A stretch of 64,000 nt of DNA from UBA668 sp041394605 (GTDB lineage Bacteria > Actinomycetota > Acidimicrobiia > Acidimicrobiales > Ilumatobacteraceae). The stretch covers positions 147,801-211,800 of the forward strand of contig JAWKHX010000009.1 in NCBI GenBank assembly GCA_041394605.1, read 5' to 3'. Position 1 is the stretch's first letter. Each line of letters starts with the position of its first letter. The position numbers were made by a program, and so were the translations under genes. The notes beneath the pieces were generated by a model. It was not told the origin of the DNA and made no database searches. It was given only the letters and a program-made list of their open reading frames with translations. Below are positions 6,876-16,141 of this stretch, piece after piece.

Positions 6876-8291
6876 TTATCCATCGGTCGTTCCGGCCCCG
6901 GACTCGACCCCTTCTGTGTCAGCGGGCAGCACGTCGGCGATCGGGATGTCCTCGGCGACGGCGCGACGGATGTCCTGCAACAGCGTCTGGAGCGCCGGGT
7001 AGTCGGGGTTGCCGGGCTCGAAGAGCGGAGGGGTGAGGCCGATGGACACCATGTCGTCGGCCCGGTCGCGAAGGACGGAGATCAGCAGGCGGACTTCGTC
7101 CCAGGTCATGGACATGCGGATGTTGTCGCGCACCGCGTCGGCAAGTTCGTTGAAGTTGGTGAGCACGTCGCCGAAGTCCACCGTGTCGGCGATGGTCTGG
7201 ATCATCAGCCGCTGGCGCTCCATCCGCTGGTAGTCGCTGTCGGCGGTGCGAGACCGCACGTAGCCGAGCGCCTTGGTGCCGTCCATGAAGACCGGTCCGG
7301 GGCCGATGGTGGGGTCCAGCCGGTAGTTGGAGCAGCGCATCTTGCTGGGCATCGGCAGTTCGGTGGGCAGTGTGATGGTGACCCCGCCGATGGCATCCAC
7401 AAGCCCGACGAACGCGCAGGAGTTGACCTCCAGGTAGTCGTCGATGGTGATGTTGAACGTGTAGCTCAGGCCCTCCATCACGGCGTGCACGCCGGCGTCG
7501 GCCACGTCGTCGCCGTACGCCGCAACCAGGTCGGGGTCGTTCTCCACGTTGGCGTAGACGGCGTTCAGCAGGCCCTGCTCGTCGTCGTCGTAGCCGTCCG
7601 GCCAGCGCCCGGCGAGCAGGCTGCCAGGGGGGAACTGCAGGCCGGTGAGGTTGCGCGGCACGGACACCAGCGCGGTGCGGCCGGTCTCGGTGTGGATGAA
7701 CGCGAGGATCATGGAGTCCGTGCGCAGGCCGACGCGGTCGTCGCCCTCGTCGCTGCCCAGCAGCAGCACGGTCTGGAACTCCTCGGCGTAGGGGTCGGTG
7801 GCGGGTTCAGCCACGGTCACCCGCCCGGCGGTGGGCGACTCCTGGGTGATCTCCTCCACCAGGCCGCGGGCCTGCTCCATCCGGTAGATGCCGAAGGCCG
7901 TGGGCAGGGCGAGGCCGATCACCACGGCCGAGCCGACCGTGCGCAGGCGCCGACGGTCAGCCGCGTGCGGCATGCGGTCGGAGGTGAGCCACACGGCAAC
8001 CAGGCGGGCCACCACGGCCATGATGCCGACCATGGTGAGGAAGCGCAGTGCGGCCTGGTCGCCGAACAGGCCGACCACGTCGCTGCGGTGCTGGAACAGC
8101 AGGACTGCGCCGTAGAAGGGGAAGATGACGCCGGCGGCCACGAGCAGCGCGGCCACCACCGGGGCACGCCGCCACAGGGCCACACCGGGAAGGGCGACGA
8201 TGCCGAGCACGCCTGGTGCCCGAGGCCGCAGCGGCGGTTCCGCAATGGTTCCCGCGACCGCGGCGTCGTCGAGCGGGCCGTCGTCGGTCAT
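6876..8291 (-). CDS. LytR-CpsA-Psr (LCP) family cell-wall glycopolymer ligase
   Basis: LCP proteins transfer undecaprenyl-linked glycopolymers to peptidoglycan (or arabinogalactan in mycolata) outside the membrane. The 471-residue protein starts with about 150 residues containing several hydrophobic segments, more than the single anchor usual in the family. The LCP domain follows from about residue 170: LLLGSDEGDDRVGLRTDSMIL and VSVPRN near 200, and YVRSRTADSDYQRMERQ near 345, which carry the arginine and aspartate residues that bind the pyrophosphate. The ATG lies 10 bases after a TACGCT box, so the leader is short. It heads a three-gene operon. Confidence 0.88.
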   Translation of the reverse strand: MTDDGPLDDAAVAGTIAEPPLRPRAPGVLGIVALPGVALWRRAPVVAALLVAAGVIFPFYGAVLLFQHRSDVVGLFGDQAALRFLTMVGIMAVVARLVAVWLTSDRMPHAADRRRLRTVGSAVVIGLALPTAFGIYRMEQARGLVEEITQESPTAGRVTVAEPATDPYAEEFQTVLLLGSDEGDDRVGLRTDSMILAFIHTETGRTALVSVPRNLTGLQFPPGSLLAGRWPDGYDDDEQGLLNAVYANVENDPDLVAAYGDDVADAGVHAVMEGLSYTFNITIDDYLEVNSCAFVGLVDAIGGVTITLPTELPMPSKMRCSNYRLDPTIGPGPVFMDGTKALGYVRSRTADSDYQRMERQRLMIQTIADTVDFGDVLTNFNELADAVRDNIRMSMTWDEVRLLISVLRDRADDMVSIGLTPPLFEPGNPDYPALQTLLQDIRRAVAEDIPIADVLPADTEGVESGAGTTDG

Positions 8292-8349
8292 CGGAATGGT
8301 CAGCGTACTGGGGGCATCCCTCCGGATGGTGGCGCGTCGCGCCAGGCGG

Positions 8350-10815
8350 TCAACTGCTGGGTTGCACGAAGTAGCCGGTGACGTCCACCACCAGGTCGGT
8401 GCCCATCGACGTGTAGTACGCCAGCTCGCCGGAAGGGCTGAGCCGGGTGAGCGCCATGGCCGCCCGCACCTGGCCGGCGCCCGACGCGTTCACGTTGGAC
8501 ACCAGCGGCACGGTGACCAGGTTGGCCGGGTAGGTGGTGCCGTAGCCGATGGCCGACGTGTTCACCACCACGATGTTCTGGGTGACGGCGAGCGCGTTGG
8601 CGGGCACCATCGACGGGTCCGCCGTCCCTGTGCCACCGGCGGCGAGCCGGCCGAACGGCTGGTTCTGGCGGGTGTCCACGGCGCGGCCGGGGGCGATCAG
8701 CCGGTACTGGCCGACGCTGGACGGTGTGGCCCCGCTGCCGGTGAACGTGCCGACCACGTCCACCACCACGTCCTGCACGTCGTGCAGCAGCAGTTCCACC
8801 GTGCCCTCGGCCAGCGGCACGATCACCAGGTTGGCTCGGCGGTCGTTGCTGCCGCTGACGTTCACGTGCGACACCACGGGCAACGGGCTGCCCGCCGGGT
8901 GGGCCACCACGTAGCCGGCGCCGGGGCCGGCGGGGGAGATGGCGGTGACGATCAGTGCGACGGCGCTGGTGCCCGTGGGCACGAACGTGTTCTCCAGCGG
9001 CACCTGGATGACGGTGCCGTCGGGTGTGGAGGACTCGTTGTAGTCGTTGCCCACGCCGGCCGGATTGCGGGTGTCCACGGCGCGCTCGGGGTCCATCGGC
9101 GTCAAGCGGCCGGCCGCCGGGGTGGCGCCGATGTCGAAGAAGCCCAGCACGTCCACCACGAGGTGCGCGGTGGTGCTGTTGTAGAGCAGCAGGTTGCCGT
9201 CCGCGTCGATCGGCACCACGGAGGCGTTGGCCGCCACCTGGTTGGTCTGCCCGTTGATGTTGGAACTGGCTGGGCGCAGCGTCCGCGGCTGCCACGCCAC
9301 CACCCACCCGTTGCTCTGCGGGCGGATGTAGGTGAGGTTCACCAGGGCGGCACGGTGATCGCCTTGGCCGTTCGCCAGCTTCACCAGGCGGCTGGTGCCG
9401 GCCCGCACCCGGCCCGTGTCGGCGCCGGCGTCGCGGCTGTCGTACGCCCGCTCCGGGTCGATGGGCGCATAGTGCAGCAGGTCGCTGTCCGGCGCCGCCG
9501 TCTGGGTGGGGCGGACACGGCGTACCTCACCCGTGGCCGAGTTCACGTAGTAGAGCGACCAGCCCGTGTTCTCGAAGACGAAGCCGATGTCCGACACGCC
9601 GCCGACGCCGGTGACGAACGGGTTGCTGTAGACGGCGAGCGGGTTGGGCGGCAGCACCTTGGGGCGGAGGAAGATGCGCCCGGGGTTGCCGTCAGCGAAC
9701 AGGTACCCGCCGTCGAACTCGGCCGGCCAGGCGCCGTCGGGCACGAACGCCCCGCCGGTGACGTACTCGCCGCCGAAGTCGGACCGGGCGTTGTTGTGCG
9801 AGTAGTCGGTGACGGGCTGGGTGTAGTTGTCGCCGGGGGCGGGGCCGGCGCACGGCGTGTTGGCGCCCTGGGCACAGAAGCCCTCCCGTTCCGGCCAGCC
9901 GTAGTTGGCGCCCCACGCGCCCTCGTTCACTTCCTCGCGGGTGTTCTGGCCCACGTCGTTGATGTAGAAGCGGGTGGCGCCGGTGTTGGGGTCGAACGCG
10001 AACCGCCACGGGTTGCGCAGGCCCCAGGCGAAGATCTCTCGGCACCAGGTGCCCGGTGTGAGGGGGGTGTTGCCGCGGTTGCCGCAGGTGGTGGTGCCGG
10101 GGCCGCTGATCGGGTTGCCGGTGGCCGGTGCGCCGGTGAGGCGGTCGAGGCGCAGGATCTTGCCGTTGAGCAGGCTGAGGTCCTGAGCGGCGGTGTTGCC
10201 GCCGGCGCAGTCGCCGCTGCCGGCGATCGGGTCCCGCGGATTGCAGCCACCGTCGCCGACGGCCACGTACAGGTAGCCGTCGTTGCCGATCTCGATGTCG
10301 CCGCCGTTGTGGTTCCCCGCCGGCGACCCGATGTTGTCCAGCAGCACGACCTCGCTGTTGCGCGGGATGGTGTCGCCGGTCATCGTGAACCGGCTGACCC
10401 GGTTGACGCACCCGCCCGGGGCCGAGGCGCTGTAGCGGGTGTAGTACAGGTAGACGATCCGGTTGGCCCCGAAGTCCGGGTCGGTGGCGAAGCCGAGCAT
10501 GCCCCGTTCGCTGTTGCTGCACACCTCGCCCGTCATGGAGAGCGCAGGCGTGCCGAGCAACACCCCGTCGCGGATGATCCGCACCCGGCCCTGCTTTTCC
10601 AGCATCACGGCCCGGCCGTCGGGCAGGCCGACCACCGTGGTGGGGCCGGACACGGAGGCGACGGAGGTGTCGGTGAAGCCGGTGAACCCGCCGCCGATCG
10701 TGCCCTCGGCCCGCGGGGGTGCGCTGGCGCCGGCGGGTGTGGCGGCACCGGGCGTGGCGAGCCCCGTGACGGAGCACACGGTGGCGATGGCGACAGTGAC
10801 GGCGAGACGGCGCAC
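8350..10815 (-). CDS. Secreted glucose/sorbosone dehydrogenase-like propeller with three RxxD[TS]R domains
   Basis: 821 residues from a GTG at 10815 with GCAGG upstream. A signal peptide (residues 1 to about 25) precedes a PQQ-type beta-propeller of the glucose/sorbosone dehydrogenase family: GEVCSNSERGMLG, NHNGGDIEIGNDGYLYVAVGDG and WGLRNPWRFAFDP are characteristic. From about residue 445 come three repeats of roughly 125 residues, each opening with DPERAYDSR, DPERAVDTR or APGRAVDTR and closing with HLVVDVLGFF, DVVVDVVGTF or DLVVDVTGYF. The same repeat type occurs in the M23 peptidase at 55.6-57.5 kb. The dehydrogenase likely acts on sugars outside the cell; the repeats look like an attachment or S-layer-type module, which is inference. 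Confidence 0.85.
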   Translation of the reverse strand: MRRLAVTVAIATVCSVTGLATPGAATPAGASAPPRAEGTIGGGFTGFTDTSVASVSGPTTVVGLPDGRAVMLEKQGRVRIIRDGVLLGTPALSMTGEVCSNSERGMLGFATDPDFGANRIVYLYYTRYSASAPGGCVNRVSRFTMTGDTIPRNSEVVLLDNIGSPAGNHNGGDIEIGNDGYLYVAVGDGGCNPRDPIAGSGDCAGGNTAAQDLSLLNGKILRLDRLTGAPATGNPISGPGTTTCGNRGNTPLTPGTWCREIFAWGLRNPWRFAFDPNTGATRFYINDVGQNTREEVNEGAWGANYGWPEREGFCAQGANTPCAGPAPGDNYTQPVTDYSHNNARSDFGGEYVTGGAFVPDGAWPAEFDGGYLFADGNPGRIFLRPKVLPPNPLAVYSNPFVTGVGGVSDIGFVFENTGWSLYYVNSATGEVRRVRPTQTAAPDSDLLHYAPIDPERAYDSRDAGADTGRVRAGTSRLVKLANGQGDHRAALVNLTYIRPQSNGWVVAWQPRTLRPASSNINGQTNQVAANASVVPIDADGNLLLYNSTTAHLVVDVLGFFDIGATPAAGRLTPMDPERAVDTRNPAGVGNDYNESSTPDGTVIQVPLENTFVPTGTSAVALIVTAISPAGPGAGYVVAHPAGSPLPVVSHVNVSGSNDRRANLVIVPLAEGTVELLLHDVQDVVVDVVGTFTGSGATPSSVGQYRLIAPGRAVDTRQNQPFGRLAAGGTGTADPSMVPANALAVTQNIVVVNTSAIGYGTTYPANLVTVPLVSNVNASGAGQVRAAMALTRLSPSGELAYYTSMGTDLVVDVTGYFVQPSS

Positions 10816-10935
10816 GTGAACCTGCTTTCCCCTGCGCCCGCAGAGACGCATGGTACGGCATCGGCACGGGCGGCGCAGCGCTTGACCGCGCATCTCGCCC
10901 GGGGTCGGCGCGGCCGCGCCACTAGCCTGCTGCTC

Positions 10936-12651
10936 GTGAGACGCCTGCGCCTGGCCCTGGCCCAGATCAACCCGACGGTCGGCGACCTGGACGGCAACGT
11001 GGCGCGGATCTGCGCCGCGTACGACCGGGCCGAGGCCGCCGGCTGCGACATCGTCGCCTTCCCGGAGTTGGCCGTCACCGGCTACCCGCCGGAGGACTTG
11101 CTGCTGAAGCCCGGCTTCGTGGCCGCCAACGAGGCGGCGCTGGGCAAGGTGGCGGTCCACACCGGCCGGTGCGTGGCGGTGGTCGGCTATGTGGCCGCCG
11201 ACCGCGACCTCTACAACGCCGCCGCCGTGTGCGCAGACGGCCAGGTGCTGGGCACGTACCGCAAGCGCCTCCTGCCGAACTACGGCGTGTTCGACGAGGC
11301 CCGCTACTTCACCCCGGGCGACGCCAGCGACCCGTACGAGCTGTACGTGATCGGCGGCGTGAAGGTCGGCATCTCCATCTGCGAGGACGTGTGGAGTCCC
11401 ACCGGCCCGCTGGCCGAGCAGGCGGCGGGTGGCGCCGAGCTGAACATCAACATCAACGGCTCGCCGTTCCACGCCGGCAAGTCCGCCACGCGGGAGCGCA
11501 TGCTGGCCACCCGTGCCGCCGACGCGTCATGTGCGCTGGCGTACGTGAACCAGGTGTGTGGGCAGGACGAGTTGGTGTTCGACGGCGGCAGCATGGTGTT
11601 CGACGCCGAGGGCGAGTTGGTGGCCCGGGCACCGCTGTTCACCGAGGAGTTGCTGATCACCGATCTGGTGGTGGAGCCCGTCTACCGCAAGCGCCTGCTG
11701 GACCCCCGCGGCCGGCGCACGATCGACCCGATGCGCCTCGTGCACGTCAGCGACGCGCCGGACGGGTTCGGCCCGGCGCTGCCCCCACCCGCTGCCCCCT
11801 TGCCCGACGCCGACGAGGAGCTCTACGAGGCGCTGGTGCTAGGCACTCGCGACTATGTGTGCAAGAACGGCTTCACCGACGTGGTCATCGGCCTGTCCGG
11901 CGGCATCGACTCCACGCTGGTGGCGTGTGTGGCGGTGGACGCGCTGGGCACGGAGCACGTCCACGGTGTGTCCATGCCGTCGCGCTACTCCAGCGACGGG
12001 TCGAAGGACGACGCTTACGCCCTGGCCGAGCAGTTGGGCATCGACTGCCGCACGGTGGCCATCGAGCCTGCGTTCGGGTCGCTGCTGGAGATGCTGGCCC
12101 CGTCGTTCGACGGGCGAGCCGCCGACCTCACCGAGGAGAACCTGCAGAGCCGCATCCGCGGGACCACGCTGATGGCGCTGTCGAACAAGTTCGGCTGGAT
12201 GGTGCTGACCACCGGCAACAAGAGCGAGATGGCGGTCGGCTACTTCACGCTGTACGGCGACTCCGTCGGTGGCTACGCCGTCATCAAGGACGTGCTGAAG
12301 ACCCGCGTGTACGACCTGTGCCGGTACGTCAACGTCCGTCATGGCCGGCAGGTGGTGAACGAGAGCGTGCTCACCAAGCCGCCCTCCGCCGAGCTGCGGC
12401 CGGACCAGCGCGACGACCAGAGCCTGCCGCCTTACGAGGTGCTGGACCCGATCCTCGCCGCCTATGTGGAGGACGACCGTACCGCCGGCGAGATCGTGGA
12501 GATGGGCTTCGACGAGGCCGTGGTGCGGCGGGTCTGCCGCCTGGTGGACATCGCCGAGTACAAGCGCCGCCAGTGCCCTCCGGGCGTGCGCGTCACGCCG
12601 AAGGCGTTCGGCAAGGACCGCCGCCCGCCCATCACCAACGCCTACCGCTGA
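10936..12651 (+). CDS. nadE: Glutamine-dependent NAD+ synthetase
   Basis: Last step of NAD synthesis: deamido-NAD plus glutamine-derived ammonia and ATP gives NAD. The 571-residue protein has an N-terminal nitrilase-type glutaminase (FPELAVTGYPPEDLL with the catalytic Glu, the Lys in YRKRLLPNYGVFDE, and the Cys in GISICEDVW) and a C-terminal synthetase with the P-loop IGLSGGIDSTLVA near residue 320. The GTG at 10936 is 7 bases after TAGCCT, hence leaderless; longer upstream reading frames in this phase are not needed. It is divergent from the secreted propeller gene. Confidence 0.96.
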   Translation: MRRLRLALAQINPTVGDLDGNVARICAAYDRAEAAGCDIVAFPELAVTGYPPEDLLLKPGFVAANEAALGKVAVHTGRCVAVVGYVAADRDLYNAAAVCADGQVLGTYRKRLLPNYGVFDEARYFTPGDASDPYELYVIGGVKVGISICEDVWSPTGPLAEQAAGGAELNININGSPFHAGKSATRERMLATRAADASCALAYVNQVCGQDELVFDGGSMVFDAEGELVARAPLFTEELLITDLVVEPVYRKRLLDPRGRRTIDPMRLVHVSDAPDGFGPALPPPAAPLPDADEELYEALVLGTRDYVCKNGFTDVVIGLSGGIDSTLVACVAVDALGTEHVHGVSMPSRYSSDGSKDDAYALAEQLGIDCRTVAIEPAFGSLLEMLAPSFDGRAADLTEENLQSRIRGTTLMALSNKFGWMVLTTGNKSEMAVGYFTLYGDSVGGYAVIKDVLKTRVYDLCRYVNVRHGRQVVNESVLTKPPSAELRPDQRDDQSLPPYEVLDPILAAYVEDDRTAGEIVEMGFDEAVVRRVCRLVDIAEYKRRQCPPGVRVTPKAFGKDRRPPITNAYR

Positions 12652-12665
12652 CTCCGCCCCCTTCC

Positions 12666-12681
12666 GCCTTTACGTAAAGGC
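12666..12681. promoter_or_regulatory. 16-bp perfect palindrome GCCTTTACGTAAAGGC
   Basis: A perfect 8+8 inverted repeat with no spacer, 15 bp after the nadE stop. A TTGACA hexamer (12718-12723) that could be the -35 of the downstream protease gene lies 36 bp further on. As a hairpin it has no loop or U-run, so a dimeric regulator site is more likely than a terminator. The regulator is unknown. Confidence 0.35.
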
Positions 12682-12816
12682 TGTCGGCCGTCTACCAGGG
12701 CCGTCGCGTCGGGGTTCTTGACACAGACCAGGTGTGAACCTTTGCAGGACGCTCGCGGGGACGTGACGTGCCGCTGACATGCCGGGGCGCATCGTGTGAT
12801 CCAGGAGGTTCCACCG

Positions 12817-14034
12817 ATGGACACCCGGATGCTCGAAGCACTGCCCGCCCCCACCCACGGGGCACAGGCCACCCCGCCGCCACCGGCGCCCGCACCCCCT
12901 TCCTCCCCCTCGACGGGCGGGCGGCCGGTGCGGCGGGGAGTTCCGGTGTTCGCCACGGTGGTGATCGCCGCCGGCGCCGCGCTGACCGGAGGCGTGGCCG
13001 GAGGACTGGTGGCCCGTGACCACAGCGTGGTGGCCGCGGGGCTGGTTCTGCCGGCTGCCCGTTCGCAAGGTGCGGCGTCGGCGCCCACCGTCTCGGGGAC
13101 CGGGTCCGGCATCGATGTGGCCTCGATCGTCGCGGCCACCACGCCGTCCGTGGTGCGCATCCAGAGCACGATCACCGGCACCGACATCTTCCAGCAGCCG
13201 ATCACCGAGACGGGGACCGGCACCGGCTTCGTCGGCAGCGCCGACGGCCTGATCTACACGAACGCCCACGTGGTGGGTGACGCCACGACCGTCACGGTCA
13301 CCCTTGCCGACGGCACGACGAAGGACGGCACGGTGGTCGGCACCGATGCCACCGACGATCTGGCCGTGGTGAAGGTGGACGCGAACGGTCTCATCCCCCT
13401 GCCCATCGGAACTGCTGCCGATGTGCGGGTGGGTGACCCGGTGGTGGCCGTGGGGAACGCGCTCGCTCTTCCAGGGGGCCCCACGGCCACTGCCGGCATC
13501 ATCTCGGCACTGAACCGCTCCATCGACACCAACAACGGGGAGCACCTGGCCCGGCTGATCCAGACCGACGCCGCCATCAACCCCGGCAACTCCGGCGGCC
13601 CGCTGCTGAACGCCGCGGGCGAGGTGGTCGGCATCAACACGGCGGGCGCGAACAACGCCGAGAACGTCGGGTTCGCCATCTCGCTCGACACGGCGCTGCC
13701 GATCCTGCAGGAGTTGTCGACGGGCCAGCCGCACCTGAAGGCCTTCCTCGGCGTGCAGACCGTCTCGATCGACGCCGGTCTCGCCCAGCGCCTGGGCGTC
13801 GCGGCCGGCGGCGGGGTCTATGTGGAAGGCGTGACGGCGGAGTCGGCGGCCGAGGTCGCCGGCATCAAGGCCGGTGACGTGATCGTGTCCATCGACGGCA
13901 CGGCCGTCGCCGCTCCGGGTGACATCGCCACCGTGATGTCCGAGCACCAGCCCGACGACACCGTGACGGTCACGGTGTTCCGCAACGGGTCCTCCACTGA
14001 CCTCAGTGTGGTGCTCGGGTCGCACACGGCCTGA
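12817..14034 (+). CDS. HtrA/DegP-like membrane-anchored serine protease with PDZ domain
   Basis: 405 residues; envelope protein quality control. A proline-rich cytoplasmic start (residues 1-40) leads to one membrane segment (about 42-64). The trypsin-like domain has its triad visible: His in YTNAHVVG (about 155), Asp in ATDDLAVVKV (about 188) and Ser in NPGNSGGPLLN (about 265). The PDZ domain follows with GVYVEGVTAESAAEVAGIKAG near 335. The ATG at 12817 has AGGAGG seven bases upstream, better than the in-frame GTG at 12796. It is convergent with the downstream two-component operon. Confidence 0.93.
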   Translation: MDTRMLEALPAPTHGAQATPPPPAPAPPSSPSTGGRPVRRGVPVFATVVIAAGAALTGGVAGGLVARDHSVVAAGLVLPAARSQGAASAPTVSGTGSGIDVASIVAATTPSVVRIQSTITGTDIFQQPITETGTGTGFVGSADGLIYTNAHVVGDATTVTVTLADGTTKDGTVVGTDATDDLAVVKVDANGLIPLPIGTAADVRVGDPVVAVGNALALPGGPTATAGIISALNRSIDTNNGEHLARLIQTDAAINPGNSGGPLLNAAGEVVGINTAGANNAENVGFAISLDTALPILQELSTGQPHLKAFLGVQTVSIDAGLAQRLGVAAGGGVYVEGVTAESAAEVAGIKAGDVIVSIDGTAVAAPGDIATVMSEHQPDDTVTVTVFRNGSSTDLSVVLGSHTA

Positions 14035-14085
14035 CCCGCCCGTGCCCGCCCCCGTGGACGGGCCGTGCGCTACACGCTGGGTAGG

Positions 14086-15297
14086 TCACCCGGAACGTGA
14101 CGGGGGTGGTCTCGGCAAGGTCGAGGCCACCCCGTCGGCGCGTACCAGCCGCCGAGCCAGCGGCAGCCCCCGCCCGTGGCGTGCACCCGGGGCTGCGTCG
14201 GTGAACCAGCCGGCGGTCGAGCCGGGCTCCACGTTGCCGCTGTCGGCGACGGTGACGCCGACGTCGTCGACGGTCACGGTCACGGTGCCGGCGCCGTGGC
14301 GTAGCGCGTTGTCCAGGAGGACGTCGACGACCTGGCCGACCAGTCCGGGCGTGGCCGCGACGGAACCGGGCCGGGCGTTCACGTGCAGGGTCCGCCCGGC
14401 CGCGGTGAACCGGGCCCGCCAGTCCTGGCAGTGGTGGGCGACGAGCCGGCCGAGGTCGAACGACACGCGTTGGCGGCCGGCGCCCCCTTCGGCGAGCGCG
14501 AGCAGTTCGTCGAGATGGCCGGTGAGGCGCTCCACCTGGCGCAGCGCCTCGGTCGCCGCGGCGTGCGACACCGGGTCGCCGGGCGACCCGTCGGCGCTGG
14601 TGCCGTCGAGCAGCATCTGCAACTGCAGGCTGATGCCGGCCAACCCGGTGCGCAGTTGGTGGGTGGCGTCGCCGGTGAAGCTGCGCTCGGCGGTCAGCAT
14701 GTCGTCCAGGCGCGCGGCGCTGGCGCGGAGCGCGGCCCCGATGCCGTCGATCTCCGGGAGCTTGGACGGAGGTGGAGGGGGCGCGCTGAAGTCGCCGTCG
14801 CCGAGGCGGGCGGCGGTGACCGCCAGTTGGTCCAGCGGGCGGGTGAGGCGGCGCCCGACGAACCAGGCCAGCGCGGCGCCCAGCAGGATGCTGCCGAGGG
14901 CGAACGCGCCGAGCGCGAGCAGCGGGGTGCGCACCCGACGGTCGAGCGCCTCGCGGGCCACGCGGACCTCGACGGTGGTGCCGGCAGGGCCGGCGGCCCG
15001 CCCGGTGATCCCGTCGCCGACGTCCTCGCCGAGGTGGAGGATCTGCGTACCCGTGGCGTCGAGGATGACCAGCTCGTCGCCGGGCTGGACGAGCGGCTGG
15101 ATGGCGCCGACGCTCGGGACCTCCCCGGCCAGCAGTTCGTCGGCGATCTCGATGCTGACGGCCGACGCCTGGCTGCTGAGGCGGACCTCCAGCTCGCGCT
15201 CCGCGGCGCGGCGCAGGAGGATGACGACCGGCGGGACCAGCGCCAGCAGGACGGCCGCGATCACGGCGATCGTGCCCCAGATCAGGCGGCGACGCAC
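14086..15297 (-). CDS. Sensor histidine kinase (possible frameshift at the 3' end)
   Basis: 403 residues. Two membrane segments (about 8-28 and 128-150) flank a short external domain; a HAMP region (RRLTRPLDQLAVTAARLGDGD) leads to the H-box RSFTGDATHQLRTGLAGI and the ATP-binding N-box VDVLLDNALRHGAG. The G boxes are DSGN and GRGLPLARRLV. The last residues (ADGVASTLPRPPPSRSG) do not look like a kinase end; inserting one G in the GGGG run at 14130-14133 gives ADGGGLDLAETTPVTFRVTYP, a normal ending, though without an immediate stop. GTG start, 16 bp after the response regulator gene, so an operon. Confidence 0.85.
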   Translation of the reverse strand: MRRRLIWGTIAVIAAVLLALVPPVVILLRRAAERELEVRLSSQASAVSIEIADELLAGEVPSVGAIQPLVQPGDELVILDATGTQILHLGEDVGDGITGRAAGPAGTTVEVRVAREALDRRVRTPLLALGAFALGSILLGAALAWFVGRRLTRPLDQLAVTAARLGDGDFSAPPPPPSKLPEIDGIGAALRASAARLDDMLTAERSFTGDATHQLRTGLAGISLQLQMLLDGTSADGSPGDPVSHAAATEALRQVERLTGHLDELLALAEGGAGRQRVSFDLGRLVAHHCQDWRARFTAAGRTLHVNARPGSVAATPGLVGQVVDVLLDNALRHGAGTVTVTVDDVGVTVADSGNVEPGSTAGWFTDAAPGARHGRGLPLARRLVRADGVASTLPRPPPSRSG

Positions 15298-15313
15298 GGC
15301 AGGCCCGGGCCTC

Positions 15314-16018
15314 TCAGGCGCCCTCGAAGCGCAGGCCCACGCCTCGCACCGTCGTGATGAACCGTGCCGGGTCGCCGCTGTCGCCCAGCTTGCGGCGCAG
15401 CGCGGCGACGTGTGTGTCGAGCGTGCGGGTGCTGCCCCACCAGTGCTCGTCCCACACGTCGCTCATGATCTGCTCGCGGCGCAGGGCCACGCCGGGGTGG
15501 GCCGCGAGGTAGGCGAGGAGGTCGAACTCCTTCGGGGTCAGTGCCAGCTCCTCGCCGTCCAGCCACGCGCGCCTGGCGTCGGCGTCCACGTGGAGCCCGT
15601 CGCCGGGCGTGGCGGTGGCGGGCGCCTGGGTGCCTGCCGCAGCGGCTTCGGCGGCCTCGGCGGCTCGAAGCCGGGCGCGGATGCGGGCGACGAGCTCCGC
15701 CACGCGGAACGGCTTGGTGACGTAGTCGTCGGCGCCGGCGCCGAGGCCGACCACCACGTCCACCGCCTGCGCCCGCGCCGTGAGCATCACGATCGGCAGG
15801 GTCGGGTGGTCGCGCCGGATGGTGGCGCACAGGTCCAGGCCGTCGACGTCCGGCAGGCTGAGGTCCAGCAGCACCAGCGACGGCGTGGTGCCGGCCAGCG
15901 CGGCGAGCGCGGCGGCCCCGTCGGCGGCATGCAGCGGGGCCCAGCCCTCCCGGCCCAGCATGTGCAGCAGGGGCTGGCTGATCCGCTCGTCGTCCTCCAC
16001 GAGCAGCACCTGTGTCAC
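15314..16018 (-). CDS. OmpR-family response regulator
   Basis: 234 residues, partner of the histidine kinase immediately downstream. Receiver: acidic pair LLVEDDERI at residues 5-13, phospho-acceptor Asp in LVLLDLSLPDVDG near 52, conserved Thr in VMLTARA and Lys in VTKPFR. An alanine-rich linker leads to a winged-helix domain (LTPKEFDLLAYLAAHPG, RTLDTHVAALRRKLG, ITTVRGVGLRFEGA). The GTG at 16018 lies six bases after TACCAT, so the operon mRNA is probably leaderless. The signal and targets are unknown; the gene order regulator-kinase is the usual one. Confidence 0.93.
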   Translation of the reverse strand: MTQVLLVEDDERISQPLLHMLGREGWAPLHAADGAAALAALAGTTPSLVLLDLSLPDVDGLDLCATIRRDHPTLPIVMLTARAQAVDVVVGLGAGADDYVTKPFRVAELVARIRARLRAAEAAEAAAAGTQAPATATPGDGLHVDADARRAWLDGEELALTPKEFDLLAYLAAHPGVALRREQIMSDVWDEHWWGSTRTLDTHVAALRRKLGDSGDPARFITTVRGVGLRFEGA

Positions 16019-16141
16019 GGTCGCATGGTACGGACTCCCGCGGGCCCCCGCCACGCGCTGTCCAGAAACCCTCGCGCACCCTCCCCGTACCGTCGGTCGT
16101 GCGGCTTCCCCCAACGCCCCATTTTCGAGAGGAGTAGGTTC

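Noticed and set aside
8125..10935. A long open frame in phase with nadE beginning at 8125
   Set aside because: It is antisense to the propeller and LCP genes with low-complexity Val/Gly/Ala composition. The leaderless box places the nadE start at 10936.
8350..11472. The propeller gene extended to 11472
   Set aside because: The extra 219 codons lie antisense to nadE and lack family signals. A signal peptide begins at the GTG at 10815.
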